Shown here in pieces: positions 27,047 through 35,340 of a stretch of 64,000 nucleotides of DNA. The notes below the pieces were generated by a model. That model was not told the origin of the DNA. It ran no database searches and saw only the letters and a program-made list of their open reading frames with translations. The DNA comes from Hyphomicrobiales bacterium (GTDB lineage Bacteria; Pseudomonadota; Alphaproteobacteria; Rhizobiales; JAJFHB01). The DNA is taken from the NCBI GenBank assembly GCA_021775615.1, contig JAJFHL010000308.1:1-64000 (forward strand), in the 5' to 3' direction. Each line of letters opens with the position of its first letter. Position 1 is the stretch's first letter. The translations under genes were made by a program, and so were the position numbers.

Positions 27047-27595
27047 TCAGTCCGAACCAGCGCCGCCAAACGCCGCCTGCAGCCGCGACACCTGGTCCGA
27101 GACCGGGTTGGAAGCGGCTGTTTCCGCCTGAGCCGGGCCGTTGCGCAGCATGTCATCGAGATGAATGATACGCCTGTAGAGCGCAAAGCTTCGCGCAATC
27201 AGGTCGCTTAGCGCGACCGGCAGACTGTCGGACCCTTCGGTTTCCGACTGGGCGCCGACGTCCTTGAGATTGATCCGGTACTTTTCCTTTTGCGCCTCGT
27301 TCGCCGTCAGCTCGCCGTCCTTGACCGCGCGCTGCAGCAACAACCAGGACGCAAGCTGCATCAGGCGCGTGGTGAGCCGCATGCTCTCCGTCGCATACGC
27401 CATCGCGCTCATGCGTGCCAGCTGGCGTGAATCCGCCCTGCCCGGCCCGTCAAGATATGACGCGGTCTCCTCGACCAGGTCCATACCTTCACGAAAGATT
27501 TTGTTGAACAGCTCCGACTCTGCGAACCGCGATCCAAAATCGACCGTGACCTCCGGTTCCAAAGAGTTTTCGTTTGTTTTATTTGACTCAGACAT
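27047..27595 (-). CDS. RcdA-like protein (DUF1465)
   Basis: The 182-residue protein matches the DUF1465 family, which includes RcdA of Caulobacter, an adaptor that helps ClpXP degrade CtrA and other cell-cycle proteins. Seen here are a helical core (about residues 25-150) with RFAESELFNKIFREGMDLVEETA and RLTTRLMQLASWLLLQRAV, then a polar C-terminal tail (SNPVSDQVSRLQAAFGG). The ATG at 27595 was chosen; a GTG sits directly upstream. That it acts in CtrA turnover here is inferred from the family. Confidence 0.8.
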   Translation of the reverse strand: MSESNKTNENSLEPEVTVDFGSRFAESELFNKIFREGMDLVEETASYLDGPGRADSRQLARMSAMAYATESMRLTTRLMQLASWLLLQRAVKDGELTANEAQKEKYRINLKDVGAQSETEGSDSLPVALSDLIARSFALYRRIIHLDDMLRNGPAQAETAASNPVSDQVSRLQAAFGGAGSD

Positions 27596-27816
27596 CACTC
27601 ACCCAAACCCGACAGAACCACTCGACACCAACTCCAGCACAAGGAGCGCGGCAAAGCAAACAATCACGCCACCGGTGCGAAAACCGTACCGCAACGGGAC
27701 GTTTGCACATACACGCAGCAAACCCGGTGCCAACCCGCCCGAGCGGCGAATATGACACAGCAGAGTATCGGACCGTGTGATTAAAATATGGAAAATGCCG
27801 GCGCGGCGCCAATCAC

Positions 27817-27846
27817 AAAAAAAAGGGCCGCGGGGGGCGCGGCCCT
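27817..27846 (-). terminator. Rho-independent terminator after the DUF1192 gene
   Basis: Read on the minus strand, an 8-bp GC stem (AGGGCCGC with GCGGCCCT, 27824-27846) is followed directly by eight T residues (27824-27817). It lies about 220 bases after the end of the DUF1192 gene. A shorter T run on the other side (27849-27854) could give some activity on the plus strand. Confidence 0.7.
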
Positions 27847-27942
27847 AAAGTTTTAACAGGGAGGCGTCAAACAGAGTGGACAGGAGCCACTCAGAAAATC
27901 CAGATGACTGGATTACGCATGGTTAAGATAACGAAAAAATTC

Positions 27943-27958
27943 CTAACGAAAAGTTAAC
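27943..27958. promoter_or_regulatory. CtrA-type box with one mismatch
   Basis: CTAACGAAAAGTTAAC fits TTAA-N7-TTAAC except for the first base. It lies in the gap upstream of the RcdA-like gene, roughly 350 bases before its start, so a direct role is uncertain. Confidence 0.25.
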
Positions 27959-28067
27959 GAGTGCCCAAAACAGGGCAAAACTGCTCACAAACTGTTAAAA
28001 AATGTGTCTCGTTTCGCGACAAAACCACGTAGAGTCAGTGACTTAGCGTAAACAAGAATTTACTCCG

Positions 28068-28259
28068 CTAATTGCGAAAAAAAGCGTCTGCATCGTTCTT
28101 CACGCGGTGTTTTTCGTCAATCATTTGACGCAATCTTGCAATTTCCGATTCGTAAGCAGTGATTCGATCCTGCAATTCCTCAATCGACAATGCATCGAGA
28201 TCTTCGCCGACCGAATAGGCCGCAACAGCCTTTTTGACGTCTTCGTCGTCCAAATCCAT
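28068..28259 (-). CDS. DUF1192 family small protein
   Basis: A 63-residue acidic protein (MDLDDEDVKKAVAAYSVGEDLDALSIEELQDRI) with a short N-terminal region and a helical C-terminal half (ITAYESEIARLRQMIDEK). It matches DUF1192, a small family restricted to alphaproteobacteria and usually found beside this quinone oxidoreductase and trcR, as here. Function is unknown; the coiled-coil half suggests protein binding. Confidence 0.85.
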   Translation of the reverse strand: MDLDDEDVKKAVAAYSVGEDLDALSIEELQDRITAYESEIARLRQMIDEKHRVKNDADAFFRN

Positions 28260-28373
28260 CTCATCCTCCCTGCCCGCTGGAGGCCAACGTTGCGCGTCTG
28301 CGGCAGTCGCGCTAGATCATGGCCTCATAAATAGCACACAACTGCACCTGCTCACAGGGCCCCAGGAGACCGC

Positions 28374-29372
28374 ATGTCCGAGACACTGCCAGAAGAAATG
28401 ACCGCTATTGAAATCTCGAGCCCGGGAGGTCCGGAGGTTTTAAAGCCGGTCACCATGCGCCGGCCCTATCCGGAGGAAGGCGAGCTCCTGATCAGGGTCG
28501 CCGGCGCCGGCGTCAACCGGCCCGACATGCTGCAACGCCAGGGCCTCTATCCGCCGCCGCCGGGCGCGCCGGAAACGCCGGGCCTTGAGATCTCCGGCAC
28601 GGTGGTCGCCGCCGGCCGCGGCGTCACCAGGTTTTCCGAAGGTGACGACATCTGCGCCCTCGTTCCGGGCGGCGGTTATGCCGAATACTGCGTCGTCCAT
28701 GAAGACAATGCACTCAATGCCCCGAAGGGCCTCAGCCTCGTCGAAGCCGGCGCCATCCCGGAAACCTTCTTCACGGTCTGGACCAATGTGTTTCAGCGGG
28801 CCGGCCTCAAGGCCGGTGAATCCCTGCTGGTGCACGGCGGCACCAGCGGTATCGGCACCACTGCAATCATGCTCGCCAAGGCCTTCGGCGCAACGGTCTA
28901 CGCAACCGCAGGCTCCGACGCCAAATGCGAGGCCTGCACCGCGCTTGGTGCGGCCCGCGCCATAAACTACCTGACGGAGGACTATGTCGAGGTGGTCCGC
29001 GCCGAAACGTCCGGCGGCGTCAACGTCATCCTCGACATGGTCGGCGGCGACTATATCGAGCGCAACATGAAAGCCGCCGCCGTTGAAGGCCGCATTGTGT
29101 CCATTGCGTTCCTGAACGGTGCATCGGCGGAAGTGAATTTCATGCCGATGATGCTGAAACGGCTGACCCTGACCGGCTCGACCCTTCGGGCAAGAAGCGT
29201 CGGGCAGAAAGCCCTGATCGCCCGGGAACTGGAAGAGCAGGTCTGGCCGCTACTGGAAGCCGGCGACATCAAACCCGTGATCGACAGCCAGTTTCCGCTT
29301 GTTGAGGCGGCCCGCGCCCACGAACGTATGGAATCCAGCGAGCACATCGGCAAAATCGTCCTCACCTGTTAG
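28374..29372 (+). CDS. NAD(P)H-quinone oxidoreductase, PIG3 family
   Basis: The 332-residue zinc-free medium-chain dehydrogenase has the GroES-like domain (residues 30-130, NRPDMLQRQGLYPPPPGAP) and a Rossmann domain (about 140-270). The latter carries LVHGGTSGIGTTAIMLAKAFGA as its nucleotide-binding motif. PIG3/QOR enzymes reduce quinones with NADPH. The conserved PIG3-type N-terminal block places it in that subfamily. It is divergent from the DUF1192 gene and precedes trcR by 126 bases. Confidence 0.9.
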   Translation: MSETLPEEMTAIEISSPGGPEVLKPVTMRRPYPEEGELLIRVAGAGVNRPDMLQRQGLYPPPPGAPETPGLEISGTVVAAGRGVTRFSEGDDICALVPGGGYAEYCVVHEDNALNAPKGLSLVEAGAIPETFFTVWTNVFQRAGLKAGESLLVHGGTSGIGTTAIMLAKAFGATVYATAGSDAKCEACTALGAARAINYLTEDYVEVVRAETSGGVNVILDMVGGDYIERNMKAAAVEGRIVSIAFLNGASAEVNFMPMMLKRLTLTGSTLRARSVGQKALIARELEEQVWPLLEAGDIKPVIDSQFPLVEAARAHERMESSEHIGKIVLTC

Positions 29373-29391
29373 CCCAAGTCGACAAAGTCAA

Positions 29392-29420
29392 TTGCGGCGC
29401 TTGAAGATTCGAACTATATA
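29392..29420 (+). promoter_or_regulatory. Candidate promoter of trcR
   Basis: TTGCGG (29392-29397), a 17-base spacer and TATATA (29415-29420) form a plausible promoter, with a leader of about 70 bases. A 12-bp palindrome CCTGAATTCAGG (29433-29444) lies just downstream of the expected start and could be a regulator site. Confidence 0.5.
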
Positions 29421-29498
29421 ACCTGTATTCCCCCTGAATTCAGGTTGATAGCGGGACTTGTGGCTCGATTCGAGATGCAAGCCGGAAGGTAAAGATTC

Positions 29499-30551
29499 AT
29501 GACCAGCGCACCCTTGATGCCGAAGGCGACAGCCGTTTGGCTTGTAGACAACACATCGCTCACATTCGAGCAGATCGCGGACTTCTGCCAGCTCCACGAG
29601 CTGGAGGTAAAAGGCATCGCCGACGGTGATGTGGCGCAGGGCATTCGCGGTATGGACCCCATGGTCAACAGCCAGCTCAGCCGCGACGAACTGGAAAAGG
29701 CCGAAGCCGACCCGTCTTACCGGATGCAGATTGCCGAACCCAAGGTCGAGATCCCCGAGGTCAAGACCAAGCGCGGCCCGCGCTACACGCCGGTGTCGCG
29801 GCGCCAGGACCGTCCCGACGCCATTTCATGGCTGCTGCGCTATCATTCCGAACTGACCGATGGTCAGGTGATGAAACTGGTCGGAACCACCAAACCGACG
29901 ATCCAGGCAATCCGCGACCGCAGTCACTGGAACACGCCGAACATTACGCCGAAGGACCCGGTGACCCTGGGCCTGTGTTCGCAAAGCGATCTCGATGGAG
30001 CGGTCCAGAAGGCTGCTGACAAGCTCGAGCGCGAGCGCCTGAAAGAGCAGGCCGCGGCGATCAAGGCCGGCACGCTTCTGCCGACCAGCGAGACAATCAT
30101 CGCCGCACCTGTGCCCGATGAACCCAAGCACGCGACCATCATTCAGGCTCCAGTCGAGCAGCAGGAGAAGCGGCCCGATTTTGCCGATCTGCCTGCGTCC
30201 GCCAACCCGGAACACGATGAGCCGGCGGAACCGGTGTATTCCGCCGATTCGGTCTTCGCCAAGCTGAAGGACCTCGACCTGCCCGCAGACGGCGGCGAAG
30301 CAACCGGCGCCGAAACCGTAGAAAACGCTTTTGCGGAAATCCCGCAGGTGGCCGATGCTCCGGACACCGAAGACGCCGGGACGGAAAACGTTGCGACGCA
30401 GGACGCCGGAACGGAAGACGTTGCGACGCAGGACGCCGGAACGGAAGACGTTGCGACGCAGGACGCCGGAGCGGAAGACGTTGCGACGGAAGACGTTGCG
30501 GCGCAGGACGTTGCGACGGAAGACGCCGAGGAAGAAACCAACCAGGCCTAA
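29499..30551 (+). CDS. TrcR/DUF1013 family cell-cycle regulator with repeat tail
   Basis: The first 200-220 residues match DUF1013, named TrcR, a conserved alphaproteobacterial cell-cycle transcription factor. The conserved part includes AVWLVDNTSLTFEQIADFC (residues 8-26) and an HTH-like region with DGQVMKLVGTTKPTIQAIRDR (about 121-141). The 350-residue length is well above what I expect for the family. The excess is an acidic C-terminal tail whose last 60 residues are decapeptide repeats (QDAGTEDVAT). The gene overlaps the convergent SDR gene by 4 bases. TrcR binding of RNA polymerase and DNA is known from the family, not shown here. Confidence 0.85.
   Translation: MTSAPLMPKATAVWLVDNTSLTFEQIADFCQLHELEVKGIADGDVAQGIRGMDPMVNSQLSRDELEKAEADPSYRMQIAEPKVEIPEVKTKRGPRYTPVSRRQDRPDAISWLLRYHSELTDGQVMKLVGTTKPTIQAIRDRSHWNTPNITPKDPVTLGLCSQSDLDGAVQKAADKLERERLKEQAAAIKAGTLLPTSETIIAAPVPDEPKHATIIQAPVEQQEKRPDFADLPASANPEHDEPAEPVYSADSVFAKLKDLDLPADGGEATGAETVENAFAEIPQVADAPDTEDAGTENVATQDAGTEDVATQDAGTEDVATQDAGAEDVATEDVAAQDVATEDAEEETNQA
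30372..30521 (+). repeat. 30-bp tandem repeats in the end of trcR
   Basis: Four 30-base units begin at 30372, 30402, 30432 and 30462, each starting GACGCCGGRRCGGAAGACG or very close. Two 15-base half units follow at 30492 and 30507. They encode DAGTEDVATQ repeats, so the period keeps the reading frame. Units two and three are identical, which suggests recent expansion by slippage. Confidence 0.9.
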
Positions 30552-31336
30552 TCCGGCACCGGGACCGTATAGTTGAGCGGCAGCCGGCCGCCATCGGCGT
30601 ATATGGTCTGGCCCGAGATGTAGCTGGAATCATCCGACGCGAGGAACGCGGCAACACCCGCGATTTCTTCCGGCTCGCCGATCCGCCCCAGCGGCGTACG
30701 CGACAGGATGCGCCGGCGCATTTCTTCGTCCGTGGCGACCGCAGACAGCATATCCGTCATGATGCTCCCCGGCCCGATGGCGTTGACCCTGATGCCATGC
30801 GGCGCAAGCGACAGCGCCATCGCCTTGGTGAGCTGGTTGATCCCGCCCTTGGACACCGAGTAGGGCAGCTGGTTGGGGATGACGAAAACCGCGTTCACCG
30901 ACGACATGTTGATGATCGTGCCCGGCGCACCGCCCGCCTCGATCTGCTCCACCATCTGCCGGGCGACCGCCTGGCCCACCAGGAAACTGCCCTTGAGGTT
31001 GACCGCGATCACGCGATCGAAGTCTTCCTCCGACAGCTCGAGAAATTCGCCGCCGGCAACGATCGCCGCGTTGTTGATGAGAATGTCGACACTGCCATAA
31101 GCCTCGACGGTTCCGGTCACCAGGTTGCGGATGTCGAGCCTTTCAGTGACATCGCAGGCGGCGAACATCACGTTATGGCCCTGCTCGCTAAGGTCCGCGG
31201 CTGCGGCGGCCCCGATGTCTTCCTCAACATCGGCAAGCACCACCTTGGCGCCGTCCTCGGCCAACCGCCGCGCGCAGGCAAGCCCGATGCCGCGCGCCGC
31301 ACCGGTGACGATGGCCGTCTTGTTATCCAGTGACAT
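30548..31336 (-). CDS. SDR family oxidoreductase
   Basis: A 262-residue classical short-chain dehydrogenase with TGAARGIG (residues 11-18), NNAA in place of NNAG, catalytic S145/S146 and Y159/K163 in YSVSKGG, and the C-terminal GQTIYADGG block. The subgroup often acts on sugars, hydroxyacyl chains or polyols with NAD(P). It lies 42 bases downstream of the propionyl-CoA synthetase gene on the same strand, so a shared transcript is likely. The substrate cannot be named. Confidence 0.9.
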   Translation of the reverse strand: MSLDNKTAIVTGAARGIGLACARRLAEDGAKVVLADVEEDIGAAAAADLSEQGHNVMFAACDVTERLDIRNLVTGTVEAYGSVDILINNAAIVAGGEFLELSEEDFDRVIAVNLKGSFLVGQAVARQMVEQIEAGGAPGTIINMSSVNAVFVIPNQLPYSVSKGGINQLTKAMALSLAPHGIRVNAIGPGSIMTDMLSAVATDEEMRRRILSRTPLGRIGEPEEIAGVAAFLASDDSSYISGQTIYADGGRLPLNYTVPVPD

Positions 31337-31378
31337 CTGCCCGTTCCTCCCCTCCGACCCCTCCCGCAGGCGCCCGGT

Positions 31379-33280
31379 TCAAGACCCGATACCGGCAGAA
31401 GTGAGCGCTTCTGTGATCTCGTCGAGTATCGCGGGATCGTCGATCGTCGCCGGCATGTTCCAGTCCTCGCCGTCGGCGATCTTGCGCATGGTGCCGCGCA
31501 GGATCTTGCCGGAGCGGGTTTTCGGCAGCCTTGGTACGGTCAGGGCAATCTTGAAGGCGGCAACCGGCCCTATCTTGGCGCGCACCAGCTGAACGACTTC
31601 GCGCTCGATGTCGCCGGAGCTGCGATCGACCCCGCTGTTGAGCACGATGAAGCCGGCAGGAATCTGGCCCTTCAGCTGATCGGCAATTCCGATCACCGCA
31701 CACTCCGCCACATCCGGGTGGCTCGCCAGCACCTCTTCCATGCCGCCGGTCGAGAGCCGGTGTCCGGCAACGTTGATGATGTCGTCGGTCCGCGCCATGA
31801 TGTAGACATAGCCGTTCTCGTCCTTGTAGCCGGCATCGGCGGTCTCGTAGTAACCGGGGAACGCCTCCAGGTAGCTCTCTTTGAAACGCGCGTCGTTCTT
31901 CCACAGCGTCGGCAGGCAGCTTGGCGGCAGGGGCAGCTTCACGCAGATCGCGCCGATTTCGCCATCCGCCACCGGGCCGCCCTCGTCATCGAGCACATGA
32001 ATGTCATAGCCGGGCATCGCCACCGTGGGCGAGCCGTGCACCACCGGCAGTTGGCCAAGGCCCAGCGGATTGGCGGCAATCGACCAGCCGGTCTCGGTCT
32101 GCCACCAGTGATCGATCACCGGCACCTTGAGCATGTCCTCGGCCCATTGCAGCGTGTCCGGATCGGCCCGTTCGCCGGCGAGAAACAGGGTGCGGAAATG
32201 CGACAGGTCATACTTGCCGATGAACTCGCCCTTCGGGTCTTCCTTCCGGATTGCCCGGAACGCGGTCGGCGCGGTGAACAGGGAAACCACCTTGTGGTCG
32301 GCAATCACCCGCCAGAAGGTGCCGGCATCGGGAGTGCCGATCGGCTTGCCTTCGAACAGCACGGTTGTGCAGCCGTGCAGCAGCGGCGCGTAGACGATAT
32401 AGGAATGCCCCACCACCCAGCCGACATCGGACGCCGCCCAATAGGCTTCGCCCGGATTGATGTCGTAGATGTTCTTCATCGTCCATTTGAGCGCAACCAT
32501 GTGGCCGCCATTGTCGCGCACCACGCCCTTCGGGATCCCGGTGGTGCCGGACGTATAGAGAATGTAGAGCGGATCGGTCGCTGCGACCGGAACGCACTCC
32601 GCCGCGCGCCCTTCACTCTTGGCCGTTGCCACCTGTTCCGCCCAGTCCAGATCGCGGCCGTCCGTCATCGCCGCCTCTTCCATCGGGCGCTGCAGCACGA
32701 TGCACCTGTCCGGCTTGTGTTCGGAAATCTCGATAGCTTCGTCGAGCAGGGGTTTGTAGGCAACCACTCGACCCGGCTCGATGCCGCAGGACGCGCTGAC
32801 AATGACCTTGGGGGTGGCGTCATTGACGCGGGTGGCAAGCTCCTTTGGCGCAAAGCCGCCGAACACCACCGAATGTATCGCACCGATACGGGCACAGGCG
32901 AGCATGGCGATAGCCGCTTCGGGGATCATCGGCATGTAGCAGATCACCCGGTCTCCCTTGGCCACGCCGCAATCCTGAAGCACCGCGGCAAAGGCGGCGA
33001 CCTCGTCGCGCAACTCATTGTAGGTGAATGTCTTGACCTGGTTGGTGACCGGGCTGTCGTAAATCAGCGCCGCCTGATCGCCGCGGCCGTCATCGATATG
33101 CCGGTCGATGCAGTTGTGGCACGTATTGCACTCGGCGCCGACAAACCAGCGGTCCAGGCCGTCGACCTTGGCAAAGACCTTGTCCCAGGGCTTGTACCAG
33201 TCGATCCCCCGCGCAGCCTCTCCCCAGAACCTTTCAGGATCCTTCTGCCATCCCTCGTAAACCTCGTGATACCGGCTCAT
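31379..33280 (-). CDS. prpE: Propionyl-CoA synthetase-like acyl-CoA ligase
   Basis: The 633-residue AMP-forming ligase has CNTCHNCIDRH near residues 50-60, the ATP motif YTSGTTGIPKGV, and the WWQTETGW and PKTRSGKILRG motifs. The last carries the catalytic and acetylation-sensitive lysine. The N-terminal SRYHEVYEGWQKDPERFW block is the form seen in PrpE/ACSS3 propionate enzymes rather than acetyl-CoA synthetase, so propionate is the most likely acid. The ATG at 33280 (MSRYHE) was preferred to one six codons upstream. The next gene downstream is an SDR. Confidence 0.88.
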   Translation of the reverse strand: MSRYHEVYEGWQKDPERFWGEAARGIDWYKPWDKVFAKVDGLDRWFVGAECNTCHNCIDRHIDDGRGDQAALIYDSPVTNQVKTFTYNELRDEVAAFAAVLQDCGVAKGDRVICYMPMIPEAAIAMLACARIGAIHSVVFGGFAPKELATRVNDATPKVIVSASCGIEPGRVVAYKPLLDEAIEISEHKPDRCIVLQRPMEEAAMTDGRDLDWAEQVATAKSEGRAAECVPVAATDPLYILYTSGTTGIPKGVVRDNGGHMVALKWTMKNIYDINPGEAYWAASDVGWVVGHSYIVYAPLLHGCTTVLFEGKPIGTPDAGTFWRVIADHKVVSLFTAPTAFRAIRKEDPKGEFIGKYDLSHFRTLFLAGERADPDTLQWAEDMLKVPVIDHWWQTETGWSIAANPLGLGQLPVVHGSPTVAMPGYDIHVLDDEGGPVADGEIGAICVKLPLPPSCLPTLWKNDARFKESYLEAFPGYYETADAGYKDENGYVYIMARTDDIINVAGHRLSTGGMEEVLASHPDVAECAVIGIADQLKGQIPAGFIVLNSGVDRSSGDIEREVVQLVRAKIGPVAAFKIALTVPRLPKTRSGKILRGTMRKIADGEDWNMPATIDDPAILDEITEALTSAGIGS

Positions 33281-33584
33281 ACCGCCTCCCCATTGCAACG
33301 CCCGCCTCCGGCGCTCTTAAAGCATTCCGTCAGCTTTTACCCTTCACACCATTGTCCAGACCAGTCGGCGCGAATGCAAGGTCCTTCAGGTTCAACTATC
33401 GCATGAGCGTCGCGCACGTCACATGACATCGATCAACCGATTTTGCGAGGCTGGCATGGAGCGCTGGGACATTGCGAATGTTCAGGTGTAACTCTAACAT
33501 TTTCACAGCGGCGCGAACGTCTTAACATTCGCGTTCAGATATCTGCACCGCCACTTGCTCTGCGCACGAGGGAACACGATCATC
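33281..33584. other. 304-base divergent promoter region
   Basis: This gap separates the propionyl-CoA synthetase and the acyl-CoA synthetase, which are read away from each other. No gene is present. The only clear structure is the palindrome at 33512-33533; several TAACATT motifs near 33495-33530 add some repetition. Confidence 0.6.
33512..33533. promoter_or_regulatory. Palindrome upstream of the acyl-CoA synthetase gene
   Basis: CGCGAACGT (33512-33520) faces ACATTCGCG (33525-33533) across a 4-base spacer, with one mismatch in nine pairs. It ends 51 bases before the ATG, where an operator for a dimeric repressor would be expected. The cognate regulator is not in the window. Confidence 0.4.
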
Positions 33585-35213
33585 ATGTCCACGAGCCCCT
33601 ACGACCGCGATCTCGACAAGACGCCCGCAAACTTCCAGGCGCTCTCGCCGCTCACCTTTCTTGACCGCGCGGCCGGCATATTTCCCGATCACACCGCCAT
33701 AATTCACGGCTCGCGGCGCACCAGCTACGACGCGTTCTACGCCCGCGCCCGCAAGCTCGCGTCCGCGCTGGCAAAGCACGGCGTTTCGAAAGGCGACACC
33801 GTGTCGGTCATGCTGGCCAACACACCGCCAATGCTCGAGGCGCATTACGGCGTGCCGATGACCGGGGCCATCCTCAATTGCCTCAACACCAGGCTGGATG
33901 CCGCCGCCATTGCCTTCATTCTGGATCACGCGGAAGCGAAGGTCGTCATCACCGACCGCGAGTTCGCATCCACCATGAAGGCGGCCCTGGAGCAGGCGGA
34001 CGTCGACCCGTTTGTCATCGATTATGACGACCCCGAATTTCCGCAGGACGGCGAGCTTCTCGGCGATGTCGAATACGAAGCCTTCATCGCCGACGGCGAT
34101 CCGGAGTTCCAGTGGTCCCTGCCCGCAGACGAATGGGATTCGATTGCCCTCAACTACACTTCCGGCACCACCGGCAATCCCAAGGGCGTGGTCTATTCCC
34201 ACCGCGGCGCCTACCTGATGGTGACGTCGAATGTGATCGCCGCCGACATGGGCAAGCATCCCGTCTACCTGTGGACGCTGCCCATGTTCCACTGCAACGG
34301 CTGGTGCTTTCCCTGGTCGCTGTCGGTGGTCGCGGGCACCCATGTCTGCCTGCGCTGGGTCCGCGCCGGCGCCGTCTTCGATGCTTTGGCCGACCACAAG
34401 GTGACCCATCTGTGCGGTGCGCCCGTCGTCATGTCGACGCTTCTGGGCGCGTCCGAAGAGGAAAAGCGCGATCTGCCGCACAAGGTGCAGTTCGTCACCG
34501 CCGCGGCGCCGCCGCCCGAAGCGGTTCTCGCCGGCATGGCCGACGCCGGTTTCAACGTGGTCCATGTCTATGGCCTCACCGAGGTCTACGGCCCCGCCGT
34601 CGTAAACGAGTGGCGCGAGAAGTGGGACAGTGCCAGTGCAGCGGAACGCGCCACGCTCAAGGCCCGCCAGGGGGTCCGTTACCCCTGCCTGGAGGATCTC
34701 GCGGTCTGCGACCCATCGACCATGCAGCCGGTGCCGCGCGACGGCGAGACCATCGGCGAGGTGATGCTGCGCGGTAACATCATCATGAAGGGATATCTGA
34801 AGAACCCCAGGGCCACGCGAGAAGCGCTCGCCGGCGGCTGGTTCCACTCCGGCGATCTAGGAGTCTGGCATCCCGACGGCTATATTCAGCTCAAGGACCG
34901 TTCCAAGGACATCATCATTTCCGGCGGCGAGAACATTTCCTCAATCGAGGTCGAGGACACGTTCTACAAGCATCCCGCGGTCGCCGCCGTGGCGGTGGTC
35001 GCCAAGCCGGACGACAAGTGGGGCGAGACCCCGTGCGCCTTTGTCGAGTTGAAGAACGGTGAAGATGTCTCCGCGGAGGACCTGATCAAGTTCGCCCGCG
35101 ACAATCTCGCCGCGTACAAATGCCCGCGCCACGTGGTGTTCGCTGAACTGCCGAAGACGTCGACCGGCAAGATCCAGAAGTTCAAGCTGCGCACAGTCGC
35201 CGAGGAAATGTGA
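33585..35213 (+). CDS. Acyl-CoA synthetase (AMP-forming)
   Basis: A 542-residue ANL-superfamily ligase with the P-loop YTSGTTGNPKGV, the VYGLTEVYGP motif, the GWFHSGDLG hinge and the C-terminal lysine in PKTSTGKIQKF. The N-terminal pattern is that of medium/long-chain fatty acyl-CoA synthetases and of the related methylmercaptopropionate ligase DmdB; sequence alone does not decide the substrate. The ATG at 33585 was chosen. A long hairpin repeat follows the gene, before the convergent thioesterase. Confidence 0.9.
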   Translation: MSTSPYDRDLDKTPANFQALSPLTFLDRAAGIFPDHTAIIHGSRRTSYDAFYARARKLASALAKHGVSKGDTVSVMLANTPPMLEAHYGVPMTGAILNCLNTRLDAAAIAFILDHAEAKVVITDREFASTMKAALEQADVDPFVIDYDDPEFPQDGELLGDVEYEAFIADGDPEFQWSLPADEWDSIALNYTSGTTGNPKGVVYSHRGAYLMVTSNVIAADMGKHPVYLWTLPMFHCNGWCFPWSLSVVAGTHVCLRWVRAGAVFDALADHKVTHLCGAPVVMSTLLGASEEEKRDLPHKVQFVTAAAPPPEAVLAGMADAGFNVVHVYGLTEVYGPAVVNEWREKWDSASAAERATLKARQGVRYPCLEDLAVCDPSTMQPVPRDGETIGEVMLRGNIIMKGYLKNPRATREALAGGWFHSGDLGVWHPDGYIQLKDRSKDIIISGGENISSIEVEDTFYKHPAVAAVAVVAKPDDKWGETPCAFVELKNGEDVSAEDLIKFARDNLAAYKCPRHVVFAELPKTSTGKIQKFKLRTVAEEM

Positions 35214-35246
35214 GCTGGCGCATTTGGTTTTGAAGTGACTTCGGCA

Positions 35247-35318
35247 CCGGCCCGCACCCCCTCCCAACCACCCGATGGCACGGTACCCTTGGGGTGGTTG
35301 GGAGGGGGAGCGGGCCGG
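35247..35318. repeat. Long hairpin repeat between convergent genes (copy 1)
   Basis: A 27-bp stem with one mismatch (35247-35273 and 35292-35318) encloses an 18-base loop containing GGTACC. The arms read CCGGCCCGCACCCCCTCCCA and onward. A closely related hairpin lies at 60887-60958, also between convergent genes. There is no T run, so it is better seen as a dispersed palindromic element that may end transcription in both directions. Confidence 0.8.
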
Positions 35319-35340
35319 CACAGGCATTACACAACAGTTT

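Larger units (their letters stand above)
27596..28067. other. 472-base gap between the RcdA-like and DUF1192 genes
   Basis: No gene was found on either strand. The stretch holds a terminator at 27817-27846 and one near-match to a CtrA box at 27943-27958 (CTAA-N7-TTAAC). The part from 27950 to 28060 is A/T-rich compared with the surroundings. It must contain the promoter of the RcdA-like gene, which I could not place. Confidence 0.6.

Noticed and set aside
26604-27198. Genes inside the MITE-like element
   Set aside because: The short frames there cross the hairpins and the inverted ends, are Arg-rich and have no start signals; they are side products of the repeat.
27743-27780. Small peptide gene in the gap before the DUF1192 gene
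   Set aside because: The best reading is only 10 codons, with no ribosome binding site.
30372-30521. CRISPR array
   Set aside because: The repeats are contiguous, keep a 30-base frame within the trcR-like gene and have no unique spacers.
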